DNA of 31,496 bases from Fragilariopsis cylindrus CCMP1102 (lineage: Eukaryota > Bacillariophyta > Bacillariophyceae > Bacillariales > Bacillariaceae): assembly GCA_900095095.1 (NCBI GenBank), contig FMBT01000232.1:1-31496 (forward strand), written 5' to 3'. Both the position numbers and the translations under genes were made by a program. The notes beneath the pieces were generated by a model that saw only the letters and a list, made by a program, of their open reading frames with translations, had not been told where the DNA came from and searched no databases. This document shows positions 17,562 to 27,536 of this stretch, in pieces. Position 1 is the stretch's first letter. Each line of letters opens with the position of its first letter.

Positions 17562-20360
17562 TCACAATAAAGACACCTTCTTAGAACTTCCTTTCTTTTC
17601 GCCTGTCTTTCCGCCATTCGTCATTTGTTGCTTCACTTGTTGCCAGTTCGTTTGCCTCTTTGGCCCTCTCACTAATCCCTTGTGGTTGATGATCATGGTA
17701 TCATCACTGGTTCCGGCAATGAAAACACTGTAAATATAAGAGAGGAGAGAGAAATGGGTGGTTAGAATATTAGACCACAGTATGTTACTTTGGTCGGATC
17801 TAATGCAAATTAAAAATTAACGTACCCAAGCTGGTCTAGTGGCTCTAATCTCCATTCACTTGGTTTGGGTATCAACATTTCTTTGTACCCAAACTTTTCC
17901 ATTGTACCCATGATTCCATAGTTAATTTGGTGTAATAGATGTGCCGAATAATTCCCTTTGGTCAAACTCTTTCCAATACCTCCTGAACGTGCTTTATATG
18001 GACCAAGTTTTTCAATCTGGTCCTCTCCAATAGCACGTTGAATCCGGTCTTCGAAAAATGTCATACTATTTACCTCCAAGACAAACTTAATGACCTTGCC
18101 AATAACCTTTGTTGTCCATCGGATTAAATCTTCGTAGCGAACCACTAAAAGAGGAATCTTTTGTTTCAGCCAAAACTCGTGAAAGTCACGCCATACCAGA
18201 ACTTCTTTCTTGGCCATTTCACCAAAGATCTTTCCGTACTTTTTTCTGTCTGCTTTGGTGACACTTGTATTATGTGAATTTGTCGACATTAAGTTGAAAT
18301 ATGAATCCATAGCATCATACGGGTTTCGAACCAAGAGAACAGCACGACTAACAGGAAACGCTGGAGCGCCCATGCGCTCCGGGTAATGGGTCTTGACAAA
18401 CTGTACGTTATTAGTTCCTGTCGCCATTTCACCTACTAGATCATGTTTTTGAAGACCACCCATCATGTCAGAACCCGTAACGCGGAGAGTAATTTTTTCG
18501 TAAAGATTTCTCATTAACGAGTTTCCGCTACGAGGATATGACGCGAGGACTGCCACAGCTCGAGGGCAAGGAGTAAACATCAGCAATTCGTACTTCGATG
18601 GCTTATCACCAACATACTCGTATTCCTTATCTTCATCGTCGCTGCTATCGGTATCGTCGTCACTATCTTCGTCGTCAGTGTTTCTTTCTTTCTCTTCCGA
18701 TCCTTCTCTCTTGTAATCGGGAAATAAATCAGTTCGTCTTATCTTATAGTCTTCCAGAAGCTCTCCCCACTCTATATCTGCAATCTCATCGGTAGTTCTT
18801 TTGTAAGGATACGCCTTGTTGACATCATAACTTTTATCCTGGCGTTTGAAATGTTTGATTCGGCGATATAGTCGTTTGGTATTTAGCTGTGCTAGAAGCG
18901 TATCACAATCGGTCAAGTTAATTCGCATTGACTCCTCACGAGCCTTCATCATCTCAGCTTTTTTCTCAGGATCCAATTTTTTAGCACGACAGCTTTTACA
19001 GTCACACTCTTGCTCGGATAGAGAAAAGACACGAGTCAGTCTTTCCCTTAAAGCCCTGCAGCGAACACAATCGCAAGCTTGAATGGCCTTGATTCTACTA
19101 GTACGACAGCTCTCGCAGTTGCATGTCTTAGTTGTACTTAATGCGGTGACGCAATTTTCGCAATCACATTCTGGATCAGGGGGAGGGATCGTTTCATCAG
19201 CATCGATAGTCAGCTGACATACCTCGTCGGTTTTATCCTCAGTCTCATCGCCATCAAGTTTTTTTTCTTCTTTTCCCCTCGTTTGCGACTCAACTTCCGT
19301 GTCATCTTTGAGTTGATCTGCAGTCTTCACTTCTGTCTCATTGGGATCAGCCTCGGGTTTCTTTTCAACCTCGCCATTTTCTGTAGACTTCTCGGCATCA
19401 TCGATAGTCTCAGCGTCGATAAGATCAGCTTCCTTCTCGGAATCATCGGTGGGATCTTCTTTGTCCATCTCTTCGCCGACCTCCGTCTCGTGTACCTTGT
19501 TCTCTTCTTCGCTATTACCTTTTACCGGTTCATCATCCGTATTCGTGTCCGAGATCTCTGGTTTTTTGTCTTCCTTATTTACTTTATGGGCCTCAAATTC
19601 CTTTTTCTGCTGCAACATCATTTTTTGTCTCGCCATCATCATTTGTTGTTGCTGCGTCAGCGGTCTTGGTCTCAATTTAGGATATGCCATTCCCAAAGTT
19701 TCCTGTTCTTCTCTAGTTAAACAAGAGGAAATCTTGGAACCGACATACTTGTTAAAGACATCAAGTTTACTTGGCGGTCCCATTGACATCATTTGACCTC
19801 TCCCTCTACCACGGCCAACAGGAACACGACCACCACGTCCCATGTAGCCGCGCCCCCCACCTGAGCGTCCATTATTGAATCGGCCACCTCCACCTCTTCC
19901 AGACTGCATCGAACGCCCTCTCCCTCCTCCTCTTGCGGGCATGGCCATTCTTCCTCTTCCACCTCTTCCAGGCATCTGATGATGTCTCGCTTGAGTCATG
20001 CGACCACGACCACCACCACCTGGCATCATACGACCACGACCACCACCGCCTGGCATCATACGACCTGGACGACCACCTGGCATACCATTGCCCTGCATAC
20101 GACCACCTGGCATCATACCGCCGCCACCGTCGTTCCCTCCCCAGACGGTACCTGTAATGTAATGTGCAGTTACAATAAAAGAAGATCAGTCAATATTTCT
20201 ACAAGAAGTCGTATTTAAGATAGTAGAATAAAACTGACCGATGCATCATCACAAAAAAAATGCATGATCCTTTCGTTTCTGCTTCTGATACTTTTACAGT
20301 AAATCTATAGATAAACTACTTACCACCACCCATTGCTGCACTACGTTGACCATAGGACAT
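17562..20360 (-). CDS. RGG-rich / Cys-repeat / sulfotransferase fusion protein
   Basis: Three exons (minus strand), 20360-20324, 20151-17826 and 17727-17562, join in phase to 842 residues. Exon 1 starts MSYGQRSAAMGGG; the donors are GTAAGT and GTACGT and both acceptors are CAG. Residues ~25-135 are Gly/Arg/Met repeats (MPGGGGRGRM, GRGGR), an RGG-type RNA-binding or phase-separating region. A Gln/Met-rich coil and a long acidic Glu/Asp/Lys linker follow. Residues ~330-400 carry four C-[DN]-C-x2-C repeats (12 cysteines), probably metal-binding. A second acidic run (~500-530) precedes a sulfotransferase domain (~535-780). It shows ASYPRSGNSLMR (5'-phosphosulfate loop of PAPS), FVKTHYPE (His in the usual catalytic position), LLVRNPYDAMDSYFNL (3'-phosphate loop) and VVRYEDLI. 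The set resembles WSCD-like or cytosolic-type enzymes. No signal peptide or TM is seen, so a cytosolic or nuclear site is inferred. The tail after exon 2 is basic. The acceptor substrate is unknown. Confidence 0.85.
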
Positions 20361-20670
20361 GATTAATTAGTTGTTAATGACCAAAAAGAGGTATTAAAAT
20401 TGAAACCTCCGCTGTGAAGATCCCGAGATGTGGGTTTTGTTGGGACTACGGACTAGCTAGACTTGTTATGAAGTCAATCTAACTAAAAGTTGTGTAATAG
20501 TATTCCGACAGTTCGTCAAGAGATATACTATTGAACAAGACAACCCGAAGAAGGCGTTTAACATCCAGAGGTAGGAAACCCACGCTCCTAAAACAAGATA
20601 CTGCGCGAATGCATGTCAAGACGAAACCGTAGCACTTGTTTTTAGTAACATCGTATTGGATAAGCCCAAA

Positions 20671-20699
20671 GGCAGGGGTTATAAATTATTACCCCTGCC
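20671..20699. repeat. Inverted repeat GGCAGGGGT / ACCCCTGCC
   Basis: Perfect 9-bp arms at 20671-20679 and 20691-20699 flank an 11-base AT-rich loop. The 11-mer GCCCAAAGGCA occurs on both sides (20664-20674 and 20697-20707), and a 14-bp palindrome follows at 20705-20718. No adjacent gene makes an obvious terminator role, though it lies about 300 bp upstream of the fusion-gene start. Confidence 0.6.
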
Positions 20700-21427
20700 C
20701 AAAGGCATTAATTAATGCGTGCTGATAAAACAAATTTTAGTCCTACAAACGTCTTACTGACACGTTTATCATTATTTAGTCATACAACGTTTTTTAATCC
20801 CTTGTGGACCATATGATTTTTTCGACTATAAGTAGTATATGCCTTGTATATACTGTATGTGGATTGTATACCATAAGTATGTAGAATTTGCGAGTATCAT
20901 CAACATCAATTAATAACTGATGGGCGATACAGTAGTAAAATGAAGCAAAAAGCGTAAGCATCAGCCTCAATGCGTGAAAGTTACCCCTGGATTCAAACCA
21001 ATCACTATTGATGCTATATCTGAGTGTTGTTATCTCCTCCGGCTCCCTACATACGATATCAGCCCGTACATAAACTGGGGCCATTTTTTGGTTGATTCCA
21101 TACTATTATGATTCATACAGGCTAGCCAACTTGTATTTTTATTGAAGTAGGTAACATAACTGGTTTGCTGGAATTTTCTACTCAAATTTCCCGTAGAGCT
21201 TGCACAAAAACACCTCAAATAATGAATAAAAATAGTGCTTTTAAAACAACACACAGTCATATGGTGAAAGTTATACTTACTTGTACTTGTTTGAACAACA
21301 GCAAAACCAATCAACAATCATTGATTGGATCAAAAAATAAACATGTATCAAAATGGAAAAAAAGGTGCCCACAGACATCCGTCATACGTGATAAAATCAA
21401 CAGAAAAAAAAAAAGAATCAATTACGC

Positions 21428-21444
21428 AAAAAAAAAAAAAAAAA
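21428..21444 (+). repeat. Poly-A run of 17
   Basis: Seventeen consecutive A, with a shorter A run about 20 bp before. It could be a retroposon tail or simple slippage; no element is recognised upstream. Confidence 0.6.
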
Positions 21445-22670
21445 GGATCAAAACAATTAGTAACTTATCTATTATTACTCTAATATTCGATTCACACGAC
21501 TCCTCTCTCATGCACCTCTTGCGATGATCTGAGTCATACAGGAGCGCACAGTCTATTATCATCTAGTGTACCTCAAACATGGGTGAGTTGAGTCAATATG
21601 TAGTCCCTCATCAAAAACTGTCCAAACCCTAAGTTTTGAGTGGTAGACCCTGTCTAGAGCCTTGAAAGGGTTTTTCAATGTGAACTGCATTTAAATGATG
21701 GTATGATATACCTTCTTTGTGGAGTACTATTGCATTGCATTGGTCCCCAAAAAACTATAATAAGTACCACATCTCTACTCCACTGGATTGGACCATTGTC
21801 TTCGTCGTCTACCCTCTCACATAATTTTGTGATACAATTATTTATCTTAAGTATGTTGTAGATGTTTCTGTCAACTGGTTGTTGATGAGATTGTTTGTGC
21901 AAGCTGAGCAAATTACCTCCTAGCCTAGTGTACTCACCATAATATCTGAAGATAAGGTTAAATACTGGAAATGCTTTCATATTGCTGGTGGGTATAATAC
22001 AAATCATGCACAAAAAGACACCTTGTTCCTACATTGCGTGATAGCTCCTGCTTTGTGTCCTCAAAGTGTCATATTTCAGCCAGTTCTGAATTGCACAAGA
22101 CTATACCCTATGCCTCACATTATGTGAGATTTAATATGTACAGTATTTTAAAAATATACCAGATTTTCAATTTATTAGATCTTCACCTTCAGGAAAAGGC
22201 AGGGGTTTTGGTTGGTCATCAGTGGTATTAATGACATCCTAATCTGCTCTCAGTGGCTGGAGTAAGGAGTGATAGGTAGATAAGATACACATAAGTCTGC
22301 TAGTCAAGACCTACTCTTTTATTTTATAACGTGGGTGCGAACGTCGTTCGTTCGTTAAGTGAGGAGTATAGGAAGTACTGGTCGAGTAAATTAGTATTTC
22401 GTTCTTTATTTTACTGGCATTATAAAACAACCAAACGATATTTCTTATGATTGATCTGTTTCTAGCAATGAACAATTCCACATCTTCTCATGTGACACTA
22501 TGGTTTTCCTTGTTGATTCTCTCAATAACAATACCACAACAGCAAATGTGAAGACATCGAAAGGCTTCTCATACTCGTCGTCTATTGTGCGACTGTGCGA
22601 CTCTTGTTCGTAGAATCGATTTTCTTGCTGATCCAAATCAAGACGAAGTATTTGGCTCCTTGGTACACCA

Positions 22671-23102
22671 TTATTTCGCAAGTGCAGCAGCGGCAGCACC
22701 AAAACCAGCATTCTTTGAAGTAGTAACTTTAAAGTCGATTCCGACTTTGATCCATTCTAAAAATACTACCGCGTCTTTAATATCCATACTGAATTTTTCT
22801 GCGAATACTTCGGCCGAAACAGACTCAGTCCCGTTGGTCAAAATTTCGCTTATTTCAGTTGATTTCTCCGCTGTTTTTAAATTGTACTTTTCGATTATTG
22901 TGTCGAATGCTTTCTTATGTAATTCGTATTGATGTGTCTGATACTCGCTGTTACACAAAGATTTGTGTACCTTCCATCCCGATTTTTGGCATATTTCTGA
23001 ACAATACCAAACGAGATGACATCTCGAACATGTTTTGCTGGCAGCTTTCTCGCACACTTGGCACGTCTTCTTTGTACCACTATTAGTTGCAGTCGGCGAC
23101 AT
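22671..23102 (-). CDS. Small MYND-type zinc-finger protein
   Basis: Single exon, 143 residues, with an ATG start at 23102. Residues ~14-50 fit the MYND zinc finger: C-x2-C (CQVC), C-x2-C (CSRC), then WYCSEIC and a final W-x2-H-x3-C (WKVHKSLC). The order and spacing match the family's two interleaved zinc sites. MYND fingers usually bind proline-rich peptides in partner proteins. The rest (residues ~55-130) is mostly helical and polar without a SET or other catalytic domain, so this is likely an adaptor; no partner can be named. The C-terminus is an alanine-rich tail (GFGAAAAALAK). Length and simple structure are common among the expanded MYND families of stramenopiles (general knowledge). Confidence 0.85.
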   Translation of the reverse strand: MSPTATNSGTKKTCQVCEKAASKTCSRCHLVWYCSEICQKSGWKVHKSLCNSEYQTHQYELHKKAFDTIIEKYNLKTAEKSTEISEILTNGTESVSAEVFAEKFSMDIKDAVVFLEWIKVGIDFKVTTSKNAGFGAAAAALAK

Positions 23103-23389
23103 CTTCTTGTTGCTTTCTTCCGAATGCTTTCTTTGTTTGTAAGATATATGAATTTCAAATTTCGTCTGATACCCGAATGATCAGGATTAGCACGACTTTA
23201 ATTACAGTACAAGTATCAAATAATATCGATTATTGTTTAATGTTTGTAAATACTGAAGTACGGTAGATAGATAGATAGATATATGTTCAATGTGATACGG
23301 TATGTGATTTGTGATAATAAATAACAATATAATACAAATTAAAAATAAATGTTAAAACTTTTCTTCATTTTTCGTTGGCGTGTAACGTT

Positions 23390-23660
23390 ACCAATCAATC
23401 AATCAATCGAGTACAGTAGAAGAAAGGAAGAATCATCAATTTGTTAGTTCACAATTCCCCGAACAATGAAATCAGCTATGTAGTTGACTCATTCGACTCA
23501 TTCGATTTTTTTTGTAATCGCTTTACAAATAAAGAAATACTGTACAATGTAGAACGAATGAATGAAAAAATCGAATGAATCGTATCAATCAATAATCATC
23601 AATCGAATCGAAGGAATCAATCAATCGAATCGAAGGAATGAATCATCGAATCGATCGAAT
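23390..23660. repeat. Degenerate AATC/ATCGAA repeat zone
   Basis: The zone has CAATCAATCAATCAATCGA near 23393 and two exact copies of AATCGAATCGAAGGAAT at 23601-23617 and 23623-23639 (22-bp period). Further ATCGAATCG variants run to about 23660. The open frame across it is Ser/Asn/Arg/Ile low-complexity translation, not a protein. Confidence 0.7.
23494..23582. repeat. Imperfect 18-bp inverted repeat
   Basis: CGACTCATTCGATTTTTT at 23494-23511 is complementary, with one mismatch, to AAAAAATCGAATGAATCG at 23565-23582. A smaller TTTGTAA/TTACAAA hairpin begins inside the loop. It could be a remnant of a small non-autonomous element or simply part of the repeat zone. Confidence 0.5.
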
Positions 23661-25400
23661 CTCGCGGATCAACAAAGAACACTAACGATTGAAGATAGAA
23701 TAATACGTCATAACGTTACACTAACTTATTGCGCCTTCGTATTGATTGCACGAAAGAAGATTGAATCTTTACGTACAGAGTTTAAAGTTACAAATCAGGA
23801 AGTAATAAATAATAGCTTACTGCCTTGTACATACTTCAGAATACTCTTGCTTCGATTGATACTTTCTACAGCCCACAACTATTACGACGATGAACGGGCA
23901 ATCAAATAGCGTCGATCACGACATGGTTGGTAGATTGTCGACGACAGACACACAAATGATGATGCAGAAAGATGCGGATGTTCTTTATAAATGTTCAATG
24001 GTACGAATGCGAGAGCGAACGAAATAAAAATAACCTTACTTACGCCTGCGAATATCGAATGCGTGAATGTGCTCTTTAAATTTTAGTCTCCTTACGTCTA
24101 ATTTAATAATCTCCTCTTTCTCATTTATTTGAATGATTTTCTGTTTTTGTCTTGTTATCATCGCCAACGAATAATCGAATATACATAGGAACCTGACAAA
24201 AACGACATCAGTAGTCCAACAGTTACCCTTTCTTCGACTCCACAAGATACTGCCTTTATGACGGAAGAAAATATGAAGAAGATTCACATGCCGAAAAGGA
24301 TTGAATTCTGAATACACACTACGAATCGAATCATGAATATTGAATATGGTGTACCAGTTGCCTTCTTAATTTGAAGTATTCGTGTTTTTTATGCATCAGA
24401 AGCTTTTTTTGTATATCTAAGTTTTGGGGCCATAGCTTTTGGATGGCGGAGATGATATGGAATTAATATAAGAGTGGGATAGGGATAGGCAAATACTGTT
24501 GGTATTCAGTTAGGATCGGTTTTCTTATACTTCGTTTTGTCAATTTACTACGATACTGCCGAGAATACAGTACAAAAGTATGTAGTACACTAGTATGTAT
24601 CAGCACTATTTATTTGTATCGTTCTACTAAGTGTTAAGTCAAAGTTAGAATATTTTCGTACCATAATCTATTTTGAATTTCTATATCTATTGAATATAAT
24701 CATTTTGTGTGGCAATCATGTTGTTCCAATAGAGGGTTATACATATGCAATGCCTCAAATGAAAAATGTATTTATGTTGAGACATCAAGTATTAAAAGAT
24801 TTGTATGTACAGCAAACGGTATATTTTAAAGACACCATTGCTTATTTCAAAATTTAATCCTCTACTTTGAGACAATATATGACATGGAGGCAAGCATACT
24901 TAATCTCACACACTAGACATCATAACATAACAACACACTACTATGGATTTATCCGGATCATAAATCACCACAATTGAAATGACTTATATTTACTATTACT
25001 ACGATGTACTTGATTGGATTCATTCAGATCATATTATGGAAGAGAATCGAAGGAAGAGAGAGACAGAGAGAGAAGTAAAGTACAGAATTGTGAAAATCGG
25101 ACTTGCTGAACTTCAAACTAGGACCTACTGTAACCTACCATCATACTTACTTCTCATCCATTATTGTGATGTGGCAAGAACAAGCATTATGAAATCTATC
25201 TGGCGCGCGGGCGCGCGTTGTCTCGCCAAGCTCTGCACACTCTCATGGGCGAATAACGTCGTGTGTGCACTGTAACGTAACGTTAAGGCACATATGTACT
25301 GTGTGTCGCCGTTGCTAGTATTATTATTCTACCATTACACTTCAATCAGCTCTCAAATTACACTGTTGACATAATTAAACAGACATACACAATAAGCACA

Positions 25401-26369
25401 ATGCATTTTTTCATCTCAGTATCTGCCGCAGCGTTAGCGCTAGTAGCCTTGACCAGCAGCTCATCCGTAGTCGATGCTGCTACTCGCGTAGCCGTGATCG
25501 AACTGGGTGCGAGTGGAACGGTGCGTCGCACCACCACCGCTTCAAGCCTGGAAGAAACATCTGTCGACGGTGTTGCCTCATTTTGGAGTGCCCTTCATGG
25601 TTATGGACGCAAACTTCAGCACACTGGTATGCCCGTTGTTCCTGATCTCTTCAGTCGCCCTGAGAGTGGTGTCGTGGTTGGTTTGACAGGTACTGGTATC
25701 GACCTTGATCACATGCCCACACTTAACGGTTTGTTATTGAACCGTCAAGGACTGGAGGAACATGATAACAATCGTGTAGTTGGACACATGCAAGTTTCTG
25801 GAAACCAATGCAAGAAGATGCTGAAGAATGTCAAGCAGCAGCAAGAACTCAGCCCAGATGGATCCATGAGGGATGCATTCGAAAACCAAGCGCAAGAATT
25901 AGGCATCTCTGCTATGCACGTCGATGTCACATCCGCTAACGCGGCCGCAATTGATAGTCAGATTGCTTCGTTGCTTAATGAATATTCCTCTTCTTTGGAT
26001 GGAAGCAAGACTATTGTACTTCATTTGGTTGTTGAAGAAGAAGATGGCGCATCTCGTCGTCGCAACTTAGCCCAAGACGGTCCTCAGCGGCGTCTCGAAC
26101 AAGAAGATGCCGACGCTGATGAAGATGCTGACGCTGACGCGCAGGCTAACAACAACGGTTATTATGGATACGGTTACTATAATGCCTACGGTGAATGGGT
26201 GACCCCTTATAAGACCATGTTTCAAATCCAATACTTCAATGTTGTTTTGTGGACTTCTTTGGGATTGGTTGCCGTCCTCTTTTTCAGTATTTATCTCATG
26301 ATCTACATGCCTCTCATGGCGGATACTTTGTTATTCGGAGAATCCGCTAGGGTTGCACATGACGACTAA
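25401..26369 (+). CDS. Type I membrane protein resembling V-ATPase accessory protein ATP6AP2
   Basis: Single exon, 322 residues. A signal peptide (residues 1-~26: hydrophobic FFISVSAAALALVAL, then VVDA) is followed by a lumenal domain of about 240 residues. One transmembrane helix lies near residues 275-302 (YFNVVLWTSLGLVAVLFFS), with a short tail (MADTLLFGESARVAHDD). The N-V-V-L-W motif entering the membrane and the short tail with a conserved-looking aromatic/acidic pattern resemble ATP6AP2 (renin receptor) and related V-ATPase assembly proteins; I judge this from memory. A basic site, SRRRN, at about residue 218 and QRR at ~229 precede an Asp/Ala repeat and a Tyr/Gly-rich stretch. In animal ATP6AP2 a furin-type site occupies a similar place. 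Other single-pass lumenal proteins are possible. It converges on the DHHC-like gene. Confidence 0.65.
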   Translation: MHFFISVSAAALALVALTSSSSVVDAATRVAVIELGASGTVRRTTTASSLEETSVDGVASFWSALHGYGRKLQHTGMPVVPDLFSRPESGVVVGLTGTGIDLDHMPTLNGLLLNRQGLEEHDNNRVVGHMQVSGNQCKKMLKNVKQQQELSPDGSMRDAFENQAQELGISAMHVDVTSANAAAIDSQIASLLNEYSSSLDGSKTIVLHLVVEEEDGASRRRNLAQDGPQRRLEQEDADADEDADADAQANNNGYYGYGYYNAYGEWVTPYKTMFQIQYFNVVLWTSLGLVAVLFFSIYLMIYMPLMADTLLFGESARVAHDD

Positions 26370-27536
26370 CTGTAGCTTAATTATATACACATATTTGATG
26401 TATGTGTAGTAGTAATATGACTTTTAAATTAAAACCTTTAGTAATCATATTTCATTGAATCGAAAGATATACAATATGTATTGGCTTAACGCTGCGGTTA
26501 TATTGGGCTAATGCATTTCTTTATTCATACACCTTATTGTGCTCAAGATTGATGTAACTAACTGTAGCACAATGTAGCGACCGCTGATCGTCCATCGTTT
26601 TTTTCAGCATATCTTACTAGTATCACCAGGAAAGAAAGGAAGTTTAAAGTTATCAATTAAATACTGATACGGTACAGCAATAAATAATATGTAAGGTTAG
26701 GTACAATTGTAAATGTAGATGTATTCAATTCGCATAGACCTGCTGTTTCCCTAATCTTGCCTTCATATCATCATATCTATAGCTTAATATAGTGCATTCA
26801 TGTATGCACATATATAGGATATCTATTCCGTATGATTCTAGCTAGACTGCAAACAGAAAATATTGTATCAGTTGCAACTAACAACGAATGAAATGGATTG
26901 AAACTATTGATTCCAAGTAATAACATCCATGCATGTTATTGTCGATCAGATACAATGATAACTGAGGTTAAAATTGACTGCAAGTAAGAAAATGATTGTG
27001 TACCTTGATTGCTTGGAAAATATATCTCCCTTTCTCAAGATTTTTTCTTCCCTTCCTTTGAACTGTTATCTGTTCATACAAGGGTAGTAAATAAAATATA
27101 GTGGAACAACAAGTAAGTAAAGATTGAGATTTCTCTTCTCAATGTTATGACTCACTAGCTCAATGTAGTATTTTTATATACCTTCTTTCCATAATCAGGA
27201 TTAGCTTTCAGTTGATTTGCTTCAAAGATATGATTTGGCAAACTAACAAACAACAAACATAGTTGTGGCTATTGAAAGAGGTCAGACTTTCTCTTATCTA
27301 TAATTGGCATTATTCATAGGCCGATAAGGTAGGTCTCGAAGGTGTGCATTGTTAGTGTCAAACAGTAGAAATCAAATTTACTTCTGAGGAATGAAATCAT
27401 TTTTCACATGTTGTAGGAATAATTTAAAATCAAAAAATAATAATATATATATAGATATTTGCGATTCTTATATTATCAAAATTATGTGGCCAGCCCCAAC
27501 CACAACCATATGAGACATGGCATGCATAAGTCGACT
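26370..27536. other. Intergenic spacer between convergent genes
   Basis: AT-rich, no coding frame. It must contain both 3' ends. I see only short AT repeats (for example near 27440-27460) and no RNA gene. Confidence 0.5.

Larger units (their letters stand above)
20361..22670. other. Gene-poor spacer between the sulfotransferase fusion and MYND genes
   Basis: The left part must include the promoter of the fusion gene. Visible landmarks are a 9-bp hairpin (20671-20699), a 14-bp AT-rich palindrome just after it (GCATTAATTAATGC) and a 17-A run (21428-21444). A minus-strand open stretch at 21675-22013 (GNLLSLHKQSHQQPVDRNIY...) resembles no family I know. I cannot support a gene here. Confidence 0.4.
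23103..25400. other. AT-rich spacer with simple repeats
   Basis: No supported gene. Contents include a GATA-type microsatellite (about 23263-23281), an AATC/ATCGAA-rich zone (23390-23660) and a GA-rich run near 25050-25078. A strikingly GC-rich CG-alternating patch lies at about 25202-25217. The last 100-200 bp must be the promoter and 5' UTR of the ATP6AP2-like gene. Confidence 0.45.

Noticed and set aside
19283..20218. Several plus-strand frames opposite the sulfotransferase fusion
   Set aside because: They are complements of RGG and acidic repeats on the minus strand, with unnatural His/Thr or Ser/Phe runs.
21675..22013. 112-residue minus-strand frame
   Set aside because: No recognisable motif, no supporting splice structure and biased AT content. 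It may be a decayed element, but I cannot support a gene.
23562..23909. 115-residue plus-strand frame
   Set aside because: It translates the AATC/ATCGAA repeat zone and has Ser/Asn/Arg low complexity at its start.
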